Source of the DNA: Parabacteroides sp.
Lineage (GTDB): Bacteria; Bacteroidota; Bacteroidia; Bacteroidales; Tannerellaceae
Assembly (NCBI GenBank): GCA_028689545.1
Contig: JAQVCX010000017.1
Location: forward strand, 1-44,674
Direction of reading: 5' to 3'
DNA length: 44,674 nt
Numbering within the stretch: the first letter of the stretch is position 1; each line of letters starts with the position of its first letter. Both the position numbers and the translations under genes were made by a program. Under the pieces are notes generated by a model. It had not been told where the DNA came from and ran no database searches. It saw nothing but the letters and a program-made list of their open reading frames with translations. Shown piece after piece: positions 1 through 8,330 of the stretch.

Positions 1-43
1 CCTCGCCGCCCTTGCACACATCCGACAACTGCCTTAAGAAGCA

Positions 44-75
44 TTTGTAAATCCAAAAAGAAAAAATTATATTTG
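44..75 (+). promoter_or_regulatory. Bacteroidetes-type promoter upstream of transposase remnant
   Basis: TTTG at 44-47 is followed after 20 nt by TATATTTG at 68-75, a full match to the Bacteroidetes -33/-7 consensus (TTTG, N19-21, TAnnTTTG). It points rightward at the transposase remnant and the PUL regulator. It may be the old transposase promoter. Sequence match only; no transcription data. Confidence 0.6.
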
Positions 76-131
76 CAGAGATTTAAAAGAAATAGAAACC
101 AGACAGAGTTTGAATTACACTCCCCAATGAA

Positions 132-338
132 GTGGAAAAGTTTGACTATATGGAGTTCAACAAGGTACTTGATACCTTTTCAAACCATAGTACGACCATC
201 ATAAATTATTTTGAAGAACGATTGACAAATGCTTCAGCGGAGTCGTTCAATGCTAAAATCAAAGTTTTTCGAAGCCAGTTAAGAGGGGTGTCTGATGTGA
301 AATTCTTCATGTTTAGGCTGGCTATGCTATACGCTTAA
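132..338 (+). pseudogene. C-terminal remnant of an ISAon1/ISL3-type transposase
   Basis: The frame is open only from about 114 and the only possible start is GTG at 132, giving 68 residues. The text NASAESFNAKIK followed by FRSQLRGV and FFMFRLAMLYA matches the C-terminal end of DDE transposases of the ISL3-related ISAon1 group in Bacteroidetes, with the final acidic residue probably the Glu of AESFN. A full transposase is several times longer, so the catalytic aspartates and the N-terminal region are missing. It is a dead fragment just upstream of the PUL regulator and may mark an old insertion boundary. The family assignment is by memory of the motif; the truncation is seen directly. Confidence 0.75.
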
Positions 339-449
339 AAGAAAGCTTGCCAACCGGGAAAATCCGCTGACTCCCTTTTCCCCCAAGTGTTCGAAATTGA
401 TTATGTGAGAGTTTATGAGAAGTAGGGTGTGACGTGACGTTTTTTTATT

Positions 450-481
450 TACTTTTGTAGTACATAACATTTTGTACTACA
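450..481 (+). promoter_or_regulatory. -7 element overlapping a 9-bp perfect inverted repeat
   Basis: TACTTTTG at 450-457 fits the TAnnTTTG -7 element; the -33 position is weak. TGTAGTACA (456-464) and TGTACTACA (473-481) form a perfect 9-bp inverted repeat with an 8-nt loop. It starts inside the -7 element and ends 2 nt before the likely GTG start at 484. It could be an operator for autoregulation or a 5'-UTR hairpin limiting translation of the regulator. Function is inferred. Confidence 0.45.
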
Positions 482-483
482 TC

Positions 484-3372
484 GTGAGGGAGATATTTAA
501 GAGGACGTCGGTTCGTATGTTGATTTGTTGCGTCATTGCCTTGTTGTCTTGTATGACGGGGAATGCGAAGGTTCCTTATATCCCTAAGATCATCAATTAT
601 CCTGTAAGCGATTACAAAGCGGGAAACCAGAATTGGGCCGTCTCCCAAGGTCCGGGAGGAGAGATGTATATCGGGAATAACCGGGGGCTTTTGGTATTTG
701 ACGGCATTCACTGGGATCTTGTGAAATTACCGAATAATATGGGTGTCCGTGCTTTGTATATATCAAAGCACGGACGTATTTATGTCGGCTCTTTCGAGGA
801 GTTCGGGTATTTTGAGAGGGATGCGGATAATGATCTGGTTTATCATTCACTCAGTTCGTCTGATATGAACGTCTACCTGAATAATGATGAGTTCTGGACG
901 ATTAATGAGTATAAGGGTGAGATTTATTTCCAATCCTTCCGCAATTTCTTTATATATGATGGGGAGAAAGTGAGAAAGGGTGAGCCCGATTTGCCACCTC
1001 TGTATATTTTCACGTTGGACGATCACTTATATATCCAGTTTATGGATGGCGGTTTTTGTAGGATGGACAGTGGCCGATTCACGGAATTATTACCCAAGGA
1101 TGTGTTGGATGATCCCTTTGTATCTGTTTTGCCTCTCGATGATAAATTGCTGTTAGTCTCGGCGCGTAAGGGGTTGTATCTGTATGATGAGACAGATAAG
1201 AGATTGTCGGCATGGGATATTCCGGCTGCTGAGATCTTGAAAGGTGGGATAGCGAACCGAGGAATTATGATGAAAGACTCCACTTATGTCATTGGGACAA
1301 TCTCGAATGGTATCGTCGCTATTAATAAGAAAGGGGAGGAGTTGTGGCATATCAATCGCGAGAATGGTTTGATTAATAATACGGTATTGAGGTTGTTCGC
1401 CGATAACACGGATAATTTATGGGTAGCTTTGGATAACGGCATCGCCCAAGTACGGATGAACTCCCCGATTTCTTTTTATGAACCGCTTGAGGCCCAGATC
1501 GGCATGGTACATGATATGGTGATAGAGAAGGGCATAATTTATTTGGCGACCAATCAGGGCCTTTACGCGTTGTCCGGAAATGATAGCTATCCAAAGCTTG
1601 TGCCCAATACGCAAGAACAGACTTGGTATATCTCTGATGTCGGGAATCAGTTGATAGCCGGACATAATAAGGGAACTTTGCTGGTAGATGGATTGAGAGC
1701 GACTCAGATACCGGGGCCTAATGGGGGAGGAACCGTGTTACGTAAATGCATTATCCAAGGGAAGGAGATCTTGTTACAGATGTCTTATCGTCCGCTCAGT
1801 GTTTTTACTCGGGATATGGTTACTAATCGTTGGCGGTTTAGCCATAATGTGGAAGGATTCTCTAATTTGATTAAATCGTTTGAGGTTGACCCTACCGGCA
1901 ATATATGGGCTAGCCATATGTATAAAGGAATCTATCGGCTTCGCTTGAATGAGGATTTGAGGAGTGTGAAAGAGATGGAGTATATCGGAAAACTGGAGCC
2001 CGAGAATGAAAGTGGTACGATAAATGTGATGAAATTACGTGGACGCATTGTTTTCTCGGATGGACGCAAGTTCTATACCTATGAGGATTTGACCGGTAAG
2101 ATCGTTCCTTATAATCTATTGAATGAGGATTTCCCGGAGTTGAGCGACACCTATCGCATTGTTCCCTTGAACAATGATTTGTATTGGTTTATCCGGAATT
2201 CGGAGTATGTATTGTTAGGGTATGAATCCGGGCGTTTCCATTTGAAATTGCGTATTCCTTTTACCTTATTCGATAATCCTACGATAGAGGATAGGGGAAA
2301 TATTTATGTGGCTTCAGATGGAACCTCTTATTTCTGTTTGAATGGGGGGATCGCTCGTTATGATAGACACCGAAGCTATGTGGATACGGTGCGAGTCTCA
2401 TTGGGCTTGTCGCAGGTTAGAGCTTATGATAGGCACAAGAACAAATTTAATCCTCTACCTTGCAAGGTAGAGGATGCGCCGAGTTTCGGCGCATCCTCAT
2501 TGAGCTATAGTTATAATACGATTGTTTTTGAGTTTTCGTATCCCGATTATAGTGGTCGTCCTTTTCATATATATTATAAATTGGATGGGTTTGAGAGTGA
2601 ATGGACAGAGGGGACCGGTGATTTTCGGCGGACTTATTCTAATTTGTCGTATGGGAATTTCGTGTTACATACGGTAGTGAAGGATGATCGGGGAAAAGAA
2701 CTATCCTCGTTATCTTATCCATTCAAGGTGGAGCGTCCGTTTTATAGCTCTTGGTGGGCTTTGATTATTTATTTCGCTTTATGTCTATGCATAGTCGTTG
2801 TATCTGTAAGGATGTATACGACTTGGATTGTTATGCGTGAGAAAAAGGCGAACGAAGAAGAAAAGAGATTGCAAGAGGAGCAATTAAAAACACAAGAGCA
2901 ATTGATCGTCAAGTTGGAAAACGAGAAATTGGAGAATGATCTTACTTATAAGAGCAAGGAGTTGGCGAGCGCTACCTTGTCCGTTATCTCTCACAATGAT
3001 TTCCTGGAAGGCTTGAAGAAGGAGATACTGGCTCAACAATTGACCGGAAGTTATACAAAGCGATTCTTTGAGAAATTGATCCGCATGATCGACGAGAATG
3101 TATCGGGCGAGGATGAGTGGTCTATTTTCCAAACGAACTTCGACCGTATCCATGAAAAATTCTTCACGAATCTAAAAGAGCGATATCCGGATTTAACTCC
3201 GGGGGACTTGCGTTTATGTGCCTTGCTACGTCTGAATATGCCGACTAAGGATATGGCTCGTATGCAAAATCTATCCGTGCGTGGTATCGAGGCGGCACGT
3301 TATCGCTTACGCAAAAAGCTGAATCTTCCCGAAGGTCAAAGCTTGGTGGATTTCATGATCCAAGTCCATTGA
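484..3372 (+). CDS. Membrane-spanning sensor-regulator (beta-propeller, Y_Y_Y, LuxR-like HTH)
   Basis: Probably the substrate-sensing transcription activator of the adjacent PUL. From the chosen GTG the order is: signal sequence (about 1-30), a long repeat region of two-component-regulator-propeller type (about 35-660), a triple-tyrosine (Y_Y_Y) domain (about 670-750), one membrane helix (about 757-778), a charged coiled coil (785-835), and a C-terminal LuxR-like HTH (about 904-950) containing LTPGDLRLCALLRLNM and RYRLRKKLNL. There is no histidine kinase or receiver domain, so it is a SusR-like one-protein signal transducer and not a hybrid two-component system. GTG 484 gives a basic n-region before the hydrophobic stretch. 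TTG 472 would lie inside the promoter hairpin, and ATG 517 leaves a very short signal peptide without positive charge. The gene is followed by a 290-bp gap and then susC. Confidence 0.85.
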   Translation: MREIFKRTSVRMLICCVIALLSCMTGNAKVPYIPKIINYPVSDYKAGNQNWAVSQGPGGEMYIGNNRGLLVFDGIHWDLVKLPNNMGVRALYISKHGRIYVGSFEEFGYFERDADNDLVYHSLSSSDMNVYLNNDEFWTINEYKGEIYFQSFRNFFIYDGEKVRKGEPDLPPLYIFTLDDHLYIQFMDGGFCRMDSGRFTELLPKDVLDDPFVSVLPLDDKLLLVSARKGLYLYDETDKRLSAWDIPAAEILKGGIANRGIMMKDSTYVIGTISNGIVAINKKGEELWHINRENGLINNTVLRLFADNTDNLWVALDNGIAQVRMNSPISFYEPLEAQIGMVHDMVIEKGIIYLATNQGLYALSGNDSYPKLVPNTQEQTWYISDVGNQLIAGHNKGTLLVDGLRATQIPGPNGGGTVLRKCIIQGKEILLQMSYRPLSVFTRDMVTNRWRFSHNVEGFSNLIKSFEVDPTGNIWASHMYKGIYRLRLNEDLRSVKEMEYIGKLEPENESGTINVMKLRGRIVFSDGRKFYTYEDLTGKIVPYNLLNEDFPELSDTYRIVPLNNDLYWFIRNSEYVLLGYESGRFHLKLRIPFTLFDNPTIEDRGNIYVASDGTSYFCLNGGIARYDRHRSYVDTVRVSLGLSQVRAYDRHKNKFNPLPCKVEDAPSFGASSLSYSYNTIVFEFSYPDYSGRPFHIYYKLDGFESEWTEGTGDFRRTYSNLSYGNFVLHTVVKDDRGKELSSLSYPFKVERPFYSSWWALIIYFALCLCIVVVSVRMYTTWIVMREKKANEEEKRLQEEQLKTQEQLIVKLENEKLENDLTYKSKELASATLSVISHNDFLEGLKKEILAQQLTGSYTKRFFEKLIRMIDENVSGEDEWSIFQTNFDRIHEKFFTNLKERYPDLTPGDLRLCALLRLNMPTKDMARMQNLSVRGIEAARYRLRKKLNLPEGQSLVDFMIQVH

Positions 3373-3507
3373 GAATATATGCAGACAGGCAAGCTACTTC
3401 CGGTACTTGTTTTCTTATATGTTGTGGAATGTGTTTAAGAACATATAATGATCGCTTATTGAATTAACAAATACATCATAATTGATAATTAGGTTGTTAG
3501 CATGTGA

Positions 3508-3558
3508 TGCAGTAGTAAAAAAGTAGTCATATTCTACCTGCGCAAGGCTTGCAGTAGT
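3508..3558 (+). promoter_or_regulatory. Direct repeat TGCAGTAGT upstream of susC, candidate activator site
   Basis: The 9-mer TGCAGTAGT occurs at 3508-3516 and 3550-3558, 42 bp apart (four helical turns). The second copy is the right arm of an imperfect palindrome that begins CTACCTGC at about 3535. The pair lies 105-155 bp before the susC start, where a PUL regulator would bind. A weak -7-like TAGGTTTA lies downstream near 3590. Spacing and position are seen; binding is speculation. Confidence 0.3.
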
Positions 3559-3662
3559 GTTGAAGTATACAGAAAGTTGCCTTTTTTTAGGTTTAGGCGT
3601 TCATTTGCCTCAAATTTAATAATGAGTGTAAAAACAAATGTTCAACTTTAAAACTAGAATGA

Positions 3663-6600
3663 ATGAAAGCTAAATTAATGCTTTGTTTATGCCTGTTACT
3701 TGCGGCGACTAGCCTGTTCGCGCAGAATCTGACGGTTACCGGTGTGGTAACTGAAAAGGCCACAGGATACCCCGCGATCGGGGTAAGTGTTTTGGTGAAG
3801 GGTACGACTAACGGTACCATAACCTCTATGGATGGAGACTATACATTAAATGATGTGCCGAAGAATGCTACTTTGGTATATAGTTATGTAGGAATGTCTA
3901 CTCAAGAGGTTCCGGTAAACGGAAAAAATGTTGTGAATGTATTGTTAGCTGAGGACACACAGAACCTGGAAGAGGTTGTGGTTATTGGTTACGGTACGAG
4001 TAAAGCGAAAGATTTGACAGCGCCTATCGCTGTGATCAAAGCAGACGAGATTACGAAGCATGCTACTTCTTCTCCGATGGGTGCTTTGCAAGGTAAAGTT
4101 CCGGGTGTACAGATTACGAATAGCGGTCAACCGGGGTCTGGTCCTTCCGTGCGTATCCGTGGTATCGGTTCTATGAATACCGATAGCCAGCCATTATATG
4201 TAGTAGATGGTATGTTCTTCGATAACATCGATTTCTTGAATAATAGTGATATTCAGGATTTATCTATCTTAAAAGATGCGTCAGCTGCTTCTATTTATGG
4301 TGTACGTGCGGCGAATGGCGTAGTCTTGGTTACGACAAAGAAAGGAGCGCTGAATCGTCCTGCTACGGTTACTTATGATGGTTATGTTGGCTTTCAAAAG
4401 GCTACAAATGTATTGAAAATGACTAATAGTGAGCAATACGCTACCATGATCAGTGAGATGGGGAACGAGACATTGCAAGCGGTTGTAAATAACGCCAAGG
4501 ATGTTTGGGGGACACTTCCGAGTACAAATTGGTATGACGAGATCTTACATACCGCTTTAACACACAATCATTCTTTGGATATTTCCGGTGGTACGGAGAA
4601 AGCTACCTATTCTGTAGGAACTTCTTATTTGTATCAAGATGGTATTTTGGATTCAAAGAACGATTACTCTCGTTTCAATTTGCGCACGAAAGCAGATTAT
4701 AAGGCTTTTGATTGGTTGAAAGTAGGAGCTAACGTTGTTTTGAGTAACTCTACGCAAAATTTACCAAACGGAGAGGTTTGGTTAGCGGCTTTCCGTACAC
4801 CGGGTATTATTCCTGTATATGATGAAAATAGCTCTTTGAATTCGTATCCTACGAAGTATGCTTCTCCTGCCCAAATCGGTTTGAGTGAGTATTACTACAA
4901 TCCGGTCGCTCAAGCGGAGTATTATGATTCCAAGAACTCAATGTTGCGCGTAATGCCTTCTTTCTATGCGCAATTCGACTTCTTGCCGGAGAATAAGTTA
5001 TTCTTTAAGACGGCTTACAGCCAAGATATCAATGTTATTCAGACAAGGGCTTATACGCCGGAGTATTTGGTGGGTGGAACCCAGTTGAACTCTACTTCTA
5101 AATTGAATAAGGCGAATGATATTTATCACAGTTGGATCGTGGATAATACATTGACTTATACGGATACGTTTGGCGATCATGGATTGACTGCTATGGTAGG
5201 TCAATCCGTACGTGAAGAGAACTGGCGTAACCTATGGGGAGAAGCTACGGGAGTTCCGGATGGATTTGAGGAATATTACTATTTAAACCAAGGTAATGCG
5301 GATGGACGTAAAACAGGAGATGGTGGTACGACCTATCGTGGAGTTTCTTGGTTCGGTCGCATATCATATGATTATAAGGGTAAATATTTATTGTCTGCTA
5401 CAATGCGTGCTGATGGCTCTTCCAAATACCAAGAAAAATGGGGATATTTCCCTTCTATAGGTGCTGCTTGGAATATTTCAGAGGAAGGATTCATGAAAGA
5501 TCAGAAATGGGTTGATTATTTGAAGTTACGTGCGAGCTGGGGAAAGTTAGGTAACGACAAGGTTGCGGCTAGTGATGGCTTCGCTTCTATTACGCAAAAT
5601 ATGGGCACCTCTGGTATATTTGGAGGAAGCGCTGTTCCTGGTTATACGAACTTAGCTTATTTCAGCTGGTTAGGTTGGGAAGTCGTGAATGAGACGAATG
5701 TCGGTTTTGATTTTCGTACGTTGAATAGTCGTTTGACGGTAGAGGCAGACTGGTACTATCGTTTGACTCAAAATGCCGTGATCAACGCTCCTCTGCCAAT
5801 GGGGGCAGGTAACTTGTTAGGTAACAGAGGTGAGATTTTGAATACAGGTGTCGAGTTGTCTGTTAACTGGTCGGATAAGATCGGTAAAGATTTCTCTTAC
5901 TACATCGGAGCAAACTTGACAACTTTACACAATGAGGTAAAAGACTTGAATGGTTTATCTTATTTATATGGTGGTTCCGCCGAATTCCGTACGATTTCTC
6001 AAGTAGGTGGCGAATTGAACGCTTATTATGGATATGATGTTGAGGGGGTTTACCAGAATGCCGCAGAGGGGGCTACTGATCCGATTGCTGTAGCGAATGG
6101 TTTGGAACCCGGAGACCTCAAGTATGTTGACCAGAATAAAGATGGTAAGATTGATAATAAGGATCGTGTGGCATTGGGGTCTTATATCCCGAATTTCAAT
6201 TACGGCATCAATTTAGGATTCTCGTATAAGAATTTCGATTTCTCTATGGTTATGCAAGGTGTAACTGGTAATCAAATTGTAAACCGTAAACGTGGTGACC
6301 GCCGTTGGCATTCAGAGCTGAACTATGATTTAGATCAGTTTGAGAATCGTTGGACGGGCGAGGGTTCTACGAACGAATATATGTCTGCGAAAGGTTCTGT
6401 AAAGCCTTGGAATATCGCTAATTTCAATTCTTTCTATGTAGAAGACGGCTCTTATTTCCGTATTCAGAATGTACAAGTAGCTTATACGTTCCCCAAGAAA
6501 GAATTCGGAAAGTTCAAGATGCCAAGTGTTCGTTTAAGCTTGACCGCTGATCGTCCTTTGACTGTTTTCAAGGCAAATAGCTTCAGTCCGGAAATGGGTA

Positions 6601-6704
6601 GCAAGAACGAGCGAGGTGAGACTGCTTCTTCTTCTTATGGATTTGATGAGCGTGTATATCCTTTAGCATCTTCTTATACGTTAGGTCTTCGTATTATTTA
6701 TTAA
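3663..6704 (+). CDS. SusC-family TonB-dependent outer-membrane transporter
   Basis: Outer-membrane porin that, with the SusD partner, imports oligosaccharides using TonB energy. The 1013-residue length is typical. Signal peptide about 1-21 ending LFAQ; a carboxypeptidase-D-regulatory-like domain about 22-105 (VTGVVTEKATGYPAIGVSV); a TonB-box-like stretch EEVVVIGYGT at about 102-111; then the plug domain with the SusC signatures LQGKVPGVQI and DASAASIYGVRAANGVVLVTT; then a 22-strand-type barrel ending in the aromatic-rich YTLGLRIIY. It heads the PUL operon with susD 24 nt downstream. The substrate is inferred from the neighbouring GH144 and GH3 genes, not from this protein. Confidence 0.97.
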   Translation: MKAKLMLCLCLLLAATSLFAQNLTVTGVVTEKATGYPAIGVSVLVKGTTNGTITSMDGDYTLNDVPKNATLVYSYVGMSTQEVPVNGKNVVNVLLAEDTQNLEEVVVIGYGTSKAKDLTAPIAVIKADEITKHATSSPMGALQGKVPGVQITNSGQPGSGPSVRIRGIGSMNTDSQPLYVVDGMFFDNIDFLNNSDIQDLSILKDASAASIYGVRAANGVVLVTTKKGALNRPATVTYDGYVGFQKATNVLKMTNSEQYATMISEMGNETLQAVVNNAKDVWGTLPSTNWYDEILHTALTHNHSLDISGGTEKATYSVGTSYLYQDGILDSKNDYSRFNLRTKADYKAFDWLKVGANVVLSNSTQNLPNGEVWLAAFRTPGIIPVYDENSSLNSYPTKYASPAQIGLSEYYYNPVAQAEYYDSKNSMLRVMPSFYAQFDFLPENKLFFKTAYSQDINVIQTRAYTPEYLVGGTQLNSTSKLNKANDIYHSWIVDNTLTYTDTFGDHGLTAMVGQSVREENWRNLWGEATGVPDGFEEYYYLNQGNADGRKTGDGGTTYRGVSWFGRISYDYKGKYLLSATMRADGSSKYQEKWGYFPSIGAAWNISEEGFMKDQKWVDYLKLRASWGKLGNDKVAASDGFASITQNMGTSGIFGGSAVPGYTNLAYFSWLGWEVVNETNVGFDFRTLNSRLTVEADWYYRLTQNAVINAPLPMGAGNLLGNRGEILNTGVELSVNWSDKIGKDFSYYIGANLTTLHNEVKDLNGLSYLYGGSAEFRTISQVGGELNAYYGYDVEGVYQNAAEGATDPIAVANGLEPGDLKYVDQNKDGKIDNKDRVALGSYIPNFNYGINLGFSYKNFDFSMVMQGVTGNQIVNRKRGDRRWHSELNYDLDQFENRWTGEGSTNEYMSAKGSVKPWNIANFNSFYVEDGSYFRIQNVQVAYTFPKKEFGKFKMPSVRLSLTADRPLTVFKANSFSPEMGSKNERGETASSSYGFDERVYPLASSYTLGLRIIY

Positions 6705-6728
6705 TCTTCAAATGCTAATCAGAAGTAT

Positions 6729-8216
6729 ATGAAAAATATATTAAAAAAACAGATTTTATGGGCTATCCCTTTAGCCTTTTCTTTGGTGACTTCCGGTTGT
6801 AGTGATTACTTGGACAAGCTTCCGGAGAATACTGTAGAGGTGGGGGGCATCGATTATACGAATAAAGCAAATATGTATATGCCTGTTTCTGGTGTGTATG
6901 GTCAGTCTCGTAATTATCTGGCTGGCTGGTCTACTTATGGTTGTATGATTGTTCGCGGCGATGACGTGAATAAAGGAGGTTCTCCTACTGACCAGATTGA
7001 ATACCAGTATGCCAGTGAATTTCAATATGATCGTTTAGCCACTTTCTGGGCGTTGAATGCTCTTTGGTCGGATCGTTACAAAGTTGTTACGCTTATTAAT
7101 TCAGCATTGGAGTCTTTGGAAAATTATGCGCAGCATTTAACGAATGATAGCGATAAGCGATTGAATACGCAATATGCGGCGGAAGTTCGTTTCTTCCGAG
7201 CTTTGGCCTATTTCCATTTGGTCAATGCATTTGGAGATGTTCCTCTTTTGCTGGATAATCAGGAGTTGAATGTTTATAAGAGCAAGAAGGAGGATGTCAA
7301 GAAGTATATTTATGATGAGTTGGATTTTTGTATTGCCAACTTGCCGGCTATCCGACCGAATGAGTCTGAGCATTCGGGTGCGGTTACTAAATATACCGCT
7401 GAGATGTTGAAGGCTAAGCAGAAAATGTATGATAACGAGTGGGATGACGTATTGACATTGACAGAGGATATCATTAATAGTGGTAAGTTTGAACTTTATC
7501 CTGACTTCTATCAATTGTTCAAGATCCCCGGTAAGTTATGTAATGAGTCCTTGTTGGAGCATCAATTCACTGACTTTGGTAATGGTAGTGGTGATATCGT
7601 TCGAACAGATTGTTGGTTCGCTTTCCAAGGACCTCGCGGTGAGGCTCCTATCTCCGGATGGGCATTTATTGAGCCTACTGAGAAGATCCGCGACTTGTTC
7701 GCTAAACGTGGAGAGACTGTGCGTGCTGAGACTACTTTCTTGATGACAGACGCAACGACACGTGATGGTGATTATGTTCCCGCTGCTCAGCCGGGCGAGC
7801 CGACCGCTTACAATGGTAAGGCTTATACTCCGAAGAACCAGATGACTCCGGGGCGTACAGATTATGGTGACAACAATAATATCCGTGTATTCCGTTATGC
7901 AGATGTCCTGTTGATGAACGCAGAGGCGAAGGTTCGTAAGGGACAGAATGGTGACGCTCCGTTGAACTTGGTTCGCAAGCGTGCAGGTATGGCTCCTATC
8001 TCTGGCGCTACACTTGATCAAATCTTAGAAGAGCGTCAAGTAGAGTTGGCTGTTGAGTGGGGCGAACGTTTCTATGACTTGGTTCGTTCCGATAAGGCCA
8101 CTCAAGAACTTCCGGGCTTCGTGAAAGGACAGAGCGAATATTATCCGATACCTCAAGACCAGATCGACTTGAACCCGAACTTGGAACTTGAGGCCGGATC
8201 AACAGCGGCGAAATAA
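6729..8216 (+). CDS. SusD-family surface glycan-binding lipoprotein
   Basis: Surface lid protein that binds the glycan and delivers it to the SusC transporter. The signal peptide ends in the lipobox VTSGC with Cys24 as the lipidated residue. The N-terminal region contains FFRALAYFHLVNAFGDVPL, the typical SusD TPR core. The C-terminal region contains the family pattern FRYADVLLMNAEA and the stretch ILEERQVELAVEWGERFYDLVRS, followed by YYPIPQDQIDLNPNL. The length of 495 residues is normal. It is co-transcribed with susC. A strong terminator hairpin follows 41 nt after the stop, separating susCD from the hydrolase genes. Confidence 0.97.
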   Translation: MKNILKKQILWAIPLAFSLVTSGCSDYLDKLPENTVEVGGIDYTNKANMYMPVSGVYGQSRNYLAGWSTYGCMIVRGDDVNKGGSPTDQIEYQYASEFQYDRLATFWALNALWSDRYKVVTLINSALESLENYAQHLTNDSDKRLNTQYAAEVRFFRALAYFHLVNAFGDVPLLLDNQELNVYKSKKEDVKKYIYDELDFCIANLPAIRPNESEHSGAVTKYTAEMLKAKQKMYDNEWDDVLTLTEDIINSGKFELYPDFYQLFKIPGKLCNESLLEHQFTDFGNGSGDIVRTDCWFAFQGPRGEAPISGWAFIEPTEKIRDLFAKRGETVRAETTFLMTDATTRDGDYVPAAQPGEPTAYNGKAYTPKNQMTPGRTDYGDNNNIRVFRYADVLLMNAEAKVRKGQNGDAPLNLVRKRAGMAPISGATLDQILEERQVELAVEWGERFYDLVRSDKATQELPGFVKGQSEYYPIPQDQIDLNPNLELEAGSTAAK

Positions 8217-8257
8217 TAAGATTCTCACATATTTACTAGACCTTTGTAATTTGGCAA

Positions 8258-8292
8258 GGCGGTGCCAACCCGTTTGGCACCGCCTATTTTTT
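8258..8292 (+). terminator. Intrinsic terminator between susD and GH144
   Basis: An 11-bp perfect stem GGCGGTGCCAA / TTGGCACCGCC (8258-8284) with a 5-nt loop is followed by TATTTTTT. It lies 41 nt after the susD stop and 39 nt before the next start. No good TAnnTTTG element is seen between it and the GH144 gene. It may therefore work as a partial terminator that lowers hydrolase expression relative to susCD. Confidence 0.85.
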
Positions 8293-8330
8293 CTCAAATC
8301 ATATCGTTTATTTATATAAATATCAGCATC

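Noticed and set aside
484-600. Regulator as a lipoprotein because of LLSC near the N-terminus
   Set aside because: The protein needs an N-terminal periplasmic sensor domain and a cytoplasmic HTH after one membrane helix; the LLSC is within a normal signal sequence and a lipid anchor would not fit this layout.
7536-8021. - strand frame of 161 codons opposite susD
   Set aside because: Ser/Thr-rich translation without similarity to known families; susD is certain.
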